Positions 1 to 4,520 of a stretch of DNA of 6,337 bases are shown here, one piece after another (within the stretch, counting starts at the first letter, position 1; each line of letters opens with the position of its first letter). Under the pieces are notes generated by a model. It saw only the letters and a program-made list of their open reading frames with translations, was not told the DNA's origin and did not search any database. Source of the stretch: Nitrospinota bacterium (GTDB taxonomy: Bacteria > Nitrospirota > Thermodesulfovibrionia > Thermodesulfovibrionales > UBA1546); assembly GCA_018896985.1 (NCBI GenBank), contig JAHILQ010000139.1:1-6337 (forward strand). The letters are read 5' to 3'. A program made the translations under genes and the position numbers.

Positions 1-255
1 GGCGACCTCCATTCAAAACGCCTTGTGCTTTCATATGTTCCGAACAGGACTGTTGTGTCAAAGCTGTTCAGCGAGATAGCGCCGAGGTTTAGCGGCAGAA
101 ACGGCGGTTACCTGAGAATAGTGCAGACAAGGAACAGGGTTAATGACGGAGCACCGATGGCTATTCTTGAATTTATAGACTACGAAAGTATAAAGAAGCC
201 TAAAGAGGAAAAGAAGAAAGACAAGGCAAAGGGAAAAGAAGAAGAGAAGAAGTAA
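1..255 (+). CDS. rplQ: 50S ribosomal protein L17, C-terminal part (5' end outside window)
   Basis: Large-subunit ribosomal protein L17, which sits near the peptide exit tunnel. The reading frame is open from base 1 to the TAA at 253-255, giving 84 visible residues; the N-terminal third or so lies off the left edge. The visible part carries the typical L17 C-terminal core: a KLFSEIAPRF stretch, then SGRNGGYLRI, then an APMAILEFIDY strand. After this core comes a very basic and acidic tail of about 20 residues (KKPKEEKKKDKAKGKEEEKK), longer than the E. coli form but common as a lineage-specific extension. rplQ usually closes the rpsM-rpsK-rpsD-rpoA-rplQ operon, so those genes probably lie to the left. 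No rho-independent terminator is visible after the stop, and a minus-strand antitoxin reading frame overlaps the last 76 bases. Confidence 0.95.
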   Translation, partial: GDLHSKRLVLSYVPNRTVVSKLFSEIAPRFSGRNGGYLRIVQTRNRVNDGAPMAILEFIDYESIKKPKEEKKKDKAKGKEEEKK

Positions 256-485
256 TTAAAATTTTTGATCGATTGATAAGGCACGTCTCTTTTGTTTGCC
301 AGCAGTTTCAGTTCCTCAAGCATTGATTTGGGAAGACGGAGAGAAATTGTCTTGACCGATGGCCTCAAATTTGGCAGCAGAATTCTCTTTGCCTTTTTCC
401 AGTTGATAAACACTGTTGAATCATGAGTTGCCCAAAACTCTCTTTCCTTATCTTCATTCTTAAACTTCGGTATGTTCTTTTTCAT
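180..485 (-). CDS. CopG/BrnA-type antitoxin, C-terminus replaced by antisense rplQ sequence
   Basis: Antitoxin of a BrnT-type toxin-antitoxin pair; such proteins bind the toxin and repress their own operon through a ribbon-helix-helix DNA-binding part. The first 75 residues match the family pattern I know: PKFKNEDKEREFWATHDST near the N-terminus, then PSVKTISLRLPKSMLEELK (the RHH strand and first helix), then ANKRDVPYQS. Family members normally continue with roughly ten more residues (of the form LIKxFLAERI) and stop. Here the frame instead crosses position 255 and reads 26 residues antisense through the Lys/Glu-rich tail of rplQ, giving an artificial Phe/Ser-rich tail before the TAG at 180-182. 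The ATG at 483-485 lies 26 nt inside the end of the toxin gene, so translation is probably coupled; the nearest SD (AAAGGAG, about 499-505) is 14 nt away. The gene is recognisable, but its function is doubtful. Confidence 0.8.
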   Translation of the reverse strand: MKKNIPKFKNEDKEREFWATHDSTVFINWKKAKRILLPNLRPSVKTISLRLPKSMLEELKLLANKRDVPYQSIKNFNYFFSSSFPFALSFFFSSLGFFILS

Positions 486-753
486 AAGTTTGATACACGC
501 TCCTTTCTTTATGATTCATATTTCTTGCAGAAATTACCCTGATATTATATTTACGAACGGTAAAGACCACAAATAGCAATCTGCCCGCATCAGTTTGTCC
601 AAGGACATAGAACCGATTTTCTATATCTGAATGTTTAACATCTTCTTCAACAACCAGAGGGAGGTTGAAAAAAGCCTGTTCGCACTCAGACAGAGCAACA
701 TGATGTTTAAGCCATATCTTGTCGGCGTTGTTTTTGATTAAGGAGAGAAACAT
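460..753 (-). CDS. BrnT-type toxin (DUF497), 5' end altered by repeat array
   Basis: Ribonuclease toxin of the BrnT/DUF497 family (RelE-like fold), partner of the overlapping antitoxin. From residue 7 of this 97-residue call the family signature is clear: KNNADKIWLKHHV, ECEQAFFNLPLVV, HSDIENRFYVLGQTDAGRLLFVVFTVR, IRVISARNMNHKERSVY. The stop is at 460-462, after the antitoxin start. Family members normally begin with a short strand of the type xFEWD directly before KNN. Here that segment is absent, and the codons upstream (MFLSLI) lie in or at the edge of the CTATGTTTC repeat array. The only nearby ATG (751-753) is itself part of a repeat unit, and the bases upstream of it are pyrimidine-rich with no SD. 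The frame stays open upstream to 876, but only through repeats. The gene may be silenced or weakly expressed; the domain call is firm, the start is not. Confidence 0.72.
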   Translation of the reverse strand: MFLSLIKNNADKIWLKHHVALSECEQAFFNLPLVVEEDVKHSDIENRFYVLGQTDAGRLLFVVFTVRKYNIRVISARNMNHKERSVYQTYEKEHTEV

Positions 754-901
754 AGGAGAGGGAGAAACATTGACGAAACATAGGGAGAAACATAGGAGAA
801 ACATAGAGGGGAAACATAGTGGGAAACATAGGTGGGAAACATAGGGAAACATGGGAAACATAGGGACACTTCCCATATTACTTGACAGAGGGGAAACATA
901 G
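747..901. repeat. Irregular GAAACATAG repeat array, left of RAYT
   Basis: Eleven copies of a 9-bp core, GAAACATAG (two with one changed base), begin at 747, 764, 775, 787, 798, 811, 823, 836, 846, 855 and 893. Spacing is mostly 9-13 bp; the first interval is 17 and the last 38. Spacers are short and purine-rich (GG, GGG, GAGGG). Read on the minus strand the unit is CTATGTTTC, the same motif that fills the array right of the transposase, in mirror orientation. The array meets the 5' end of the toxin gene on its left and the RAYT terminal palindromes on its right. Confidence 0.85.
853..887 (+). repeat. 35-bp direct repeat, copy 1 (with REP-like palindrome)
   Basis: Perfect 35-bp direct repeat of 891-925, period 38 bp. 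It contains one array unit (GAAACATAG), a short palindrome GGGA-CACT-TCCC (863-874) and ends with ATTACTTGACA. Positions 857-880 are the exact reverse complement of 1622-1645. The palindrome has a 4-bp stem that extends by TA/AT pairs if one A is bulged out, reminiscent of the bulged hairpins recognised by RAYT proteins. Confidence 0.9.
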
Positions 902-925
902 GGACACTTCCCATATTACTTGACA
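891..925 (+). repeat. 35-bp direct repeat, copy 2 (left terminal repeat of RAYT unit)
   Basis: Second perfect copy of the 35-bp repeat, lying closest to the transposase gene. Positions 895-918 are the exact reverse complement of 1622-1645, so this copy and the right-hand copy bracket the transposase gene. Its last six bases are TTGACA (920-925), which doubles as a consensus -35 box for the transposase. Confidence 0.9.
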
Positions 926-948
926 AACTGAAGTGATTGGAATAGCAT
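920..948 (+). promoter_or_regulatory. Putative promoter of the RAYT gene inside the terminal repeat
   Basis: A perfect -35 box TTGACA at 920-925 is followed, after a 17-bp spacer, by TAGCAT at 943-948 (four of six matches to TATAAT). A start site about 7 bp downstream would fall at or next to the ATG at 956. No SD lies before that ATG, so a leaderless transcript is possible. Confidence 0.5.
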
Positions 949-955
949 AATACCC

Positions 956-1624
956 ATGCCGAGGATCGCTAGAGTCTGCGCAGAAGGATACCCTCATCAT
1001 ATAACACAGAGGGGCAACAATAAAGATACGGTATTTTTTGACAACGAAGACAGGAAATTTTATCTCTATGTCCTTCAGCGATACAAAAACAAATATGAGA
1101 TAAAGATTCTCGCATATTGTTTAATGGGGAACCACGTTCATATCCTTGCAGTGCCTGAAAAGGAAACATCATTGGCCAGAGGTATGGGAGGGACAAACCT
1201 GCTCTATACTCAACACATAAACCGCAAATATGAAAGAAATGGCAGGCTGTGGCAGAATCGTTTCTTTTCTACATTAGTAGAAGAAGATCCTTATTTATGG
1301 GCGGTAATGAGATACATAGAGCGGAATCCAGTAAGGGCAAGACTTGTTAAAAAGGCAGAAGACTATCCATGGTCGAGTGCAAGGGCGCATGTGTTAGGAA
1401 TAAAAGATGATGTGCTCTCAGAGGAGAGTTTGCTTAATGAGAAGGAATTAAAATCCTATAGAGAATTTTTAAGAAAAGAGGATGAGGAGATAGATGCAAA
1501 TATAAGGCGTGCGACATCAATAGGCAGACCACTTGGTAGTGAGGGGTTTATAAAGAAACTTGAGAGGATTTTAGGGCGACATCTTTTTCCAAAGAAGGGT
1601 GGTCGGCCTAGGAGGAAGAAATAA
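956..1624 (+). CDS. REP-associated tyrosine transposase (RAYT, Y1_Tnp / IS200-like HUH family)
   Basis: Single-strand DNA transposase of the Y1 HUH class, the type that cuts and joins REP palindromes. The 222-residue protein begins MPRIARVCAEGYPHHITQRGNN, the usual RAYT start. The HUH metal-binding motif is in LMGNHVHILAVP (H60, H62). The helix NLLYTQHINRKY carries the likely catalytic Tyr (Y84), followed by the hallmark GRLWQNRFFS (96-105) and YIERNPVRARLVKKAEDYPWSSA (120-142). The C-terminal part (GRPLGSEGFIKKLERILGR, then a basic GGRPRRKK tail) is typical of longer RAYTs, so the gene looks full length and intact. Its stop codon forms the first bases of the right terminal repeat. The ATG has no SD. 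Expected role: mobility or maintenance of the flanking palindromes; whether it is active cannot be told from sequence. Confidence 0.92.
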   Translation: MPRIARVCAEGYPHHITQRGNNKDTVFFDNEDRKFYLYVLQRYKNKYEIKILAYCLMGNHVHILAVPEKETSLARGMGGTNLLYTQHINRKYERNGRLWQNRFFSTLVEEDPYLWAVMRYIERNPVRARLVKKAEDYPWSSARAHVLGIKDDVLSEESLLNEKELKSYREFLRKEDEEIDANIRRATSIGRPLGSEGFIKKLERILGRHLFPKKGGRPRRKK

Positions 1625-1645
1625 TATGGGAAGTGTCCCTATGTT
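1622..1645 (-). repeat. Right terminal inverted repeat of the RAYT unit
   Basis: These 24 bases are the exact reverse complement of 857-880 and 895-918. They include the palindrome GGGAAGTGTCCC and run straight into the right-hand ATGTTC array. The first three bases are the transposase stop codon TAA. Confidence 0.92.
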
Positions 1646-1760
1646 CATCCTACTATGTTCATCCTATGTTCATCTATCTATGTTCATCTATCCTATGTTC
1701 ATCTATGTTCCTATGTTCTTATGTTCTATGTTTTTCTCCCTATGTTCTATGTTTTTCTCC
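1641..1760. repeat. Irregular CTATGTTC/ATGTTT repeat array, right of RAYT
   Basis: Eleven ATGTT units begin at 1641, 1655, 1666, 1680, 1695, 1705, 1713, 1721, 1728, 1742 and 1749, with 7-15 bp spacing and short fillers such as CATCC, CATCTATC and TTTCTCCC. A 19-bp stretch (1721-1739) recurs exactly at 1742-1760. The unit is the reverse complement of the core in the left array, so the two arrays mirror each other around the transposase. Reading frames through the array give only low-complexity Cys/Ser/Phe/Met-rich peptides and are not taken as genes. Confidence 0.85.
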
Positions 1761-1768
1761 TGAAAAAG

Positions 1769-1917
1769 TGTCATTGCGAGCGAAGGTCTCTCGCCTGTCA
1801 TTGCGAGGCGTAGCCGAAGCAATCTTAAAGCAGACTCGGGATAAACTCCGCAATCTCGCTTTTATATAAATCAATATGTTAGAGATTGCCACGTCGCTGC
1901 TGCTTCTCGCAATGACA
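1769..1917. repeat. TGTCATTGCGAG palindromic repeat element (MITE-like)
   Basis: An imperfect inverted-repeat element with TGTCATTGCGAG ends. The left end appears twice (1769-1780 and 1796-1807). The second copy continues with GGCGTAGCCGAAGCAATCT. The right end is AGATTGCCACGTCGCTG (from 1882) leading to CTCGCAATGACA (1906-1917), the exact reverse complement of the left 12 bp. A short inner CGCAATCTCGC (1850-1860) repeats part of it. I recognise this 'TCATTGCGAG ... GAAGCAATC' family as a common dispersed noncoding repeat in several environmental bacterial genomes. No gene is carried; it starts 9 bp after the end of the ATGTTC array. Confidence 0.75.
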
Positions 1918-1964
1918 TTAAAATGTGTGGTTTTTCAGCAGTCTCAATTTGGTTTTTAGCCGCA

Positions 1965-1973
1965 TGATATAAT
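1965..1973 (+). promoter_or_regulatory. Extended -10 promoter for the DUF296 gene
   Basis: The string TGATATAAT gives a consensus -10 box TATAAT (1968-1973) preceded by the TGn extension (1965-1967). No good -35 box lies at 16-18 bp upstream, which fits an extended -10 promoter. Transcription would begin near 1980, leaving a leader of about 40 nt before the ATG at 2021. Confidence 0.6.
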
Positions 1974-2020
1974 AGCTCTTAAAGAGCCTTAAAGAGAAAT
2001 AATAGAAGGAGACGAATTTT

Positions 2021-2455
2021 ATGAAGTATCAGGTCGGCAGGGCAGGACGGGTTGTGGTTGCAAGGTTTGAAGACAAAGAGGATGTGCTTTCCAATCTTAC
2101 GGATATAGCAAAGAAGGAAAACATAAAGGCTGCTGTTGTTTATCTTGTGGGAGGGATGCGTGAAGGGAAAATCGTTGTAGGCCCTGAGAAAGACGTCATG
2201 CCTCCTGTTCCAATGTGGAGGGAACTCGGAGAAAGCCATGAAATCTTAGGTGTAGGCACAATATTTTATCAGGGTGATGAGCCGAAGGTGCATCTTCACG
2301 GCGCATTCGGGAAAAGGGATAATGTCAAAGTCGGATGTCTTAGAGAAAAAGCAGAGACATTTCTTGTGCTTGAGGCGGTTATTGTGGAGATAGAAGGGGT
2401 GAATGCTGTAAGAGAGCTTGACCCTGTTTCAGGCCTTGCTCTGTTAAAACTTTAG
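2021..2455 (+). CDS. PPC/DUF296 domain protein
   Basis: A 144-residue single-domain protein of the PPC (DUF296, AF0104-like) family. Bacterial and archaeal members are small trimeric proteins of unsettled function, and the same fold is found in plant AT-hook proteins. Visible family marks: IKAAVVYLVGGMREGKIVVG (35-54), a middle segment ESHEILGVGTIF (71-82), and the conserved HLHGAFGK (91-98) whose His residues, with H73, could bind a metal. The C-terminal half gives the expected strands (FLVLEAVIVEIEG, 114-126) and ends ELDPVSGLALLKL. The ATG has a strong SD (AGAAGGAGA, 2004-2012) about 8 nt upstream. It has its own extended -10 promoter and is followed by more than 100 bp before aroQ, so it is probably a separate transcription unit. 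Biological role unknown. Confidence 0.88.
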   Translation: MKYQVGRAGRVVVARFEDKEDVLSNLTDIAKKENIKAAVVYLVGGMREGKIVVGPEKDVMPPVPMWRELGESHEILGVGTIFYQGDEPKVHLHGAFGKRDNVKVGCLREKAETFLVLEAVIVEIEGVNAVRELDPVSGLALLKL

Positions 2456-2542
2456 TATGCTTATTATGCACTCTGCCAAAAATTCCCTCACCTCCGCGAA
2501 GAATGTCAAGGGAGGAAGTAGTGGAGTTTAGGTAAGTAAAAC
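2456..2542. other. Intergenic gap, DUF296 gene to aroQ
   Basis: No gene, RNA or clear terminator is visible. A weak complementarity (CTCC near 2491-2494 against GGAG near 2511-2515) does not make a convincing terminator and lacks a T-run. Confidence 0.4.
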
Positions 2543-2551
2543 TGATAAAAT
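2543..2551 (+). promoter_or_regulatory. Possible extended -10 promoter for the aroQ-accC cluster
   Basis: TGATAAAAT fits TGn plus TAAAAT (2546-2551, five of six matches). There is no clear -35 box. It lies just upstream of the hairpin and TTG start of the aroQ remnant, so it could drive the whole downstream cluster. Weak single-site evidence. Confidence 0.35.
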
Positions 2552-2553
2552 AG

Positions 2554-2574
2554 CCTTCAGCTTAAAGCTGAAGG
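2554..2574 (+). promoter_or_regulatory. Perfect hairpin overlapping the aroQ ribosome binding site
   Basis: CCTTCAGCTT (2554-2563) is the exact reverse complement of AAGCTGAAGG (2565-2574) around a single A; in practice an 8-bp stem with a 5-nt loop. The 3' arm supplies the first bases of the SD AAGGGAGG (2571-2578), which serves the TTG at 2583. Folding would partly hide the SD. No T-run follows, so it is not a typical terminator. It may also be a dispersed palindrome. Confidence 0.55.
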
Positions 2575-2582
2575 GAGGATAT

Positions 2583-2745
2583 TTGAAAGTTTTAGTCATA
2601 CACGGGCCTAATCTGAACATGCTTGGGAAAAGAGAGCCGGAGATTTACGGGTATCGCCGAGGTTGCAACAGGGCAGATAAGCGGCTTTGGCGGAGACAGC
2701 TATCTTCTTGCCCTCAGGGCTGTAAAAAATATTCTTTCTAACTAA
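2583..2745 (+). pseudogene. aroQ: 3-dehydroquinate dehydratase type II, internally deleted and frameshifted
   Basis: Type II dehydroquinase makes 3-dehydroshikimate in the shikimate pathway; intact proteins have about 145-150 residues. The TTG start (2583, SD AAGGGAGG at 2571-2578) begins [22 protein letters not shown], the canonical N-terminus with the active-site Asn, Arg and Tyr. At about 2652 this joins directly to [30 protein letters not shown], the canonical C-terminus ending at TAA 2743-2745, but in another frame. By comparison with typical family members some 93 codons are missing, including the INPGAYTH and EVHLSN active-site regions, a loss of about 280 bp (3n+2). Read straight from the TTG, the product is 52 residues and stops at 2739-2741. 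It cannot be an active enzyme. An assembly collapse is an alternative explanation. Confidence 0.88.
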
Positions 2746-2750
2746 GCCCC

Positions 2751-3806
2751 ATGAATTCACGGCTTGCCGGCATAAGAGCGTCTTTTAAAGGCATTGACGG
2801 GTTTCTTGTAACTGATATAAATAATGTCAGATATTTTACAGGATTCAGAGGCTCTTCAGGATTTCTGTTGATAACGAAGACAGCGAATTTTTTTGTTACT
2901 GACTTCAGATATAAAGAGCAGGCAGGGTGCGAGGTTAAGGGATGGGATATCGTTATTGAGAAAGAAAAAAGAGCCAAAACCGTCTCTGCGCTTGCCAAAA
3001 AGCTTGGGATAAACAGGCTTGGCTTTGAATCATCTGTTTCTTACGGTTTTTTTGATGCGCTTTCAAAAAAGGGCATTGTTCTTAAGCCTTTTAAGGATTT
3101 TATTGAAAGGCTCAGATCAGTGAAAGAAGACAGGGAAAAGGCATTGATTAAAGAGGCTGTAAGACGCGCGGAGTCGGCATTTCTTGCAGTAAAGCCTTAT
3201 ATCAAAACAGGCGCAAAAGAGAAAAGACTGGCAATGATGCTTGAGGAGAATCTCAAAAGGGAGGGGTGTAAATGCATCCCATTTGATATAATAGTTGCTT
3301 CCGGCAGGAATTCATCCATGCCTCATGCAAAGCCTTCGGAGAAAAGGCTGGAGGCAGGAGACCTTGTTGTCATAGACTGGGGAGGAGAGGCTGGAGGTTA
3401 TTTTTCCGATATGACGCGGACACTGCTTATCAGAGGCGCTGATATTGGGGAAAAAAGAAAAATATACAAGACAGTATTGGAGGCAAACAAAAAGGCTGTC
3501 TCAGCAATATCACCCGGCATAGACAGCAGGGAGATTGACAATTCTGCACGGGATGTTATAAAAAAGGCAGGATATGCCGGATTTTTTGGACACGGCACAG
3601 GGCATGGCGTCGGGCTTCAGGTTCACGAATCACCGCACATAACTTGGAACAGGAAAGAGCGGATCAGGGAGAACATGGTGTTTACAATAGAGCCCGGTAT
3701 TTATGTCCCCGGAACAGGCGGGGTTAGGATAGAGGATATGGTGCTTGTGAAGCCGAAAGGGGCTGAAGTGCTGACGAGACTGTCGAAGAGTTTGGAGATT
3801 ATTTAA
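2751..3806 (+). CDS. pepP: Xaa-Pro aminopeptidase / dipeptidase, M24B family
   Basis: Cytoplasmic dinuclear metallopeptidase that removes residues preceding proline. The 351-residue protein has the two-domain build of short M24B enzymes: an N-terminal creatinase-like domain (about 1-125, with NNVRYFTGFRGSSGFLL at 24-40) and a C-terminal pita-bread domain. All five metal ligands are visible: D209 in VIDWGG, D220 in YFSDMTRT, H285 in GHGTGHGVGL, E314 in FTIEPGIY and E328 in GVRIEDM. H192 in MPHAKPS is the likely substrate-binding His. The ATG follows the aroQ stop by 5 nt and has no SD, so translation is probably coupled to the aroQ frame. The truncated aroQ frame still stops 9 nt upstream, which may preserve the coupling. 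The position between aroQ and efp is the usual one in this cluster. Whether it is better named pepP or pepQ cannot be settled here. Confidence 0.92.
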   Translation: MNSRLAGIRASFKGIDGFLVTDINNVRYFTGFRGSSGFLLITKTANFFVTDFRYKEQAGCEVKGWDIVIEKEKRAKTVSALAKKLGINRLGFESSVSYGFFDALSKKGIVLKPFKDFIERLRSVKEDREKALIKEAVRRAESAFLAVKPYIKTGAKEKRLAMMLEENLKREGCKCIPFDIIVASGRNSSMPHAKPSEKRLEAGDLVVIDWGGEAGGYFSDMTRTLLIRGADIGEKRKIYKTVLEANKKAVSAISPGIDSREIDNSARDVIKKAGYAGFFGHGTGHGVGLQVHESPHITWNRKERIRENMVFTIEPGIYVPGTGGVRIEDMVLVKPKGAEVLTRLSKSLEII

Positions 3807-3829
3807 TGGCAAGTATCAGTTTCCAGTTT

Positions 3830-3901
3830 CAGTGTTTAGTGTCAGTAGAAATTGTTTGCTCTACAAGCCATTGACTGACACAGACACGGGGAACTGACAC
3901 T
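3830..3901. repeat. AGTGTCAG/ACTGACAC intergenic palindrome, copy A (upstream of efp)
   Basis: The left part CAGTGTTTAGTGTCAG (3830-3845) and right part ACTGACACAGACAC (3874-3887) plus AACTGACACT (3892-3901) can pair through GTGTCAGT (3839-3846) with ACTGACAC (3874-3881), an 8-bp stem. The same parts recur before accC: left 15 of 16 bases, right 23 of 28. The efp SD begins 5 nt after this element. It fills most of the 110-nt gap between the peptidase gene and efp. Confidence 0.75.
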
Positions 3902-3916
3902 GTTAGGGAGGCATAA

Positions 3917-4480
3917 TTGATTTCGACAAGTGATTTCAGAAAAGGTCTTAAAGTTGAATTTAAGGGGGAACCCTGCGAAATAGTAGACTTTCAGCACGTT
4001 AAGATGGGAAGGGGCGGCGCTATTGTCAGGACAAAAATGAGGAATATTAAAACCGGGGCAGTTCTTGAAGAAACATTCAGGTCGGGCGAGAAACTTGAGA
4101 CCCCGGGGCTTGAAGAAAAGAGCATGCAGTATCTGTATTCACAGGAAGAACTCTATTACTTTATGGATGAAGAGACTTATGAGCAGATGCCATTCAGGAG
4201 TGAACAGCTTGGCGAGGCAATAAGATTTATTAAGGAGAATATGAAGGTTAAAGTGCTGTATCATAAGGACGTGCCTATAAGCGTGGAGATTCCGACATTT
4301 GTTGAACTCAAAGTTGTAAAAACAGACCCTGCGGGCTTTAAAGGCGATACAGCCTCAGGAGGAGGGAAGCCGGCAACTTTGGAGACAGGGGCAGTGGTCA
4401 GGGTGCCCTTTCATATAAATGAGGGAGATATGATAAAAGTTGATACAAGAACATCTGAATATATGGAGAGAGTAAAATAG
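3917..4480 (+). CDS. efp: Translation elongation factor P
   Basis: EF-P binds between the P and E sites of the ribosome and relieves stalling at consecutive prolines. It is full length at 187 residues with three domains: KOW-like N-terminal (about 1-62), central OB (about 66-122) and C-terminal OB (about 128-185). The C-terminal domain contains the family signature FKGDTASGGGKPATLETGAVVRVP and ends IKVDTRTSEYMERVK. The tip of the N-terminal modification loop reads HVKMGRGGA, so the modified-residue position is Arg32, not Lys. Arg at this site is known in EarP-rhamnosylated EF-Ps and also in Thermus-type proteins with a very similar GRGGA loop. The start is TTG (MISTSDFRKG), supported by SD GGGAGG at 3906-3911. 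accB starts 40 nt after the stop. Confidence 0.97.
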   Translation: MISTSDFRKGLKVEFKGEPCEIVDFQHVKMGRGGAIVRTKMRNIKTGAVLEETFRSGEKLETPGLEEKSMQYLYSQEELYYFMDEETYEQMPFRSEQLGEAIRFIKENMKVKVLYHKDVPISVEIPTFVELKVVKTDPAGFKGDTASGGGKPATLETGAVVRVPFHINEGDMIKVDTRTSEYMERVK

Positions 4481-4520
4481 GGTCTACTGTCTTAAATGAT
4501 TATGACCCTTGGAGGGAAAA

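Larger units (their letters stand above)
853..1645 (+). mobile_element. RAYT unit bounded by 24-bp perfect inverted repeats
   Basis: The unit consists of two tandem copies of a terminal palindrome on the left (853-887 and 891-925), a single transposase gene, and one inverted copy of the palindrome on the right (1622-1645), which overlaps the transposase stop codon. The 24-bp inverted repeat (reading AACATAGGGACACTTCCC then ATATTA on the left) is exact between 857-880, 895-918 and 1622-1645. RAYT genes flanked by REP palindromes in inverted pairs are a known arrangement. No target-site duplication is expected for HUH enzymes and none was seen. Exact outer limits are uncertain because repeat arrays continue on both sides. 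Confidence 0.75.

Noticed and set aside
747..901. Possible CRISPR array
   Set aside because: Units are only 9 bp, spacing is irregular (9-17 bp), and the gaps are purine fillers, not unique spacers; no cas genes are present.
738..926. Minus-strand open frames rich in MFP/VSP-like repeats across the left array
   Set aside because: They are translations of the GAAACATAG array and have no SD or family resemblance; only the part below about 735 matches a real protein (the toxin).
969..1196. Minus-strand open frame opposite the transposase gene
   Set aside because: Shadow of the RAYT frame; no SD and no recognisable domain.
1622..1645. GGGAAGTGTCCC hairpin as a transcription terminator of the transposase
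   Set aside because: The stem is only 4 bp with a bulged extension and no T-run follows; the sequence is better explained as the terminal repeat shared with 857-880 and 895-918.
1633..1869. Plus-strand open frame across the ATGTTC array and the TGTCATTGCGAG element
   Set aside because: Low-complexity Cys/Ser/Met-rich product made of repeats; no SD, no recognisable domain.
1979..2239. Minus-strand open frame opposite the DUF296 gene
   Set aside because: The plus-strand frame has a strong SD, promoter and clear domain; the minus-strand product has none of these.
4509..4520. Earlier TTG start for accB
   Set aside because: It overlaps the SD that serves the ATG at 4521, and the ATG gives the standard MEIDDLK-type N-terminus.
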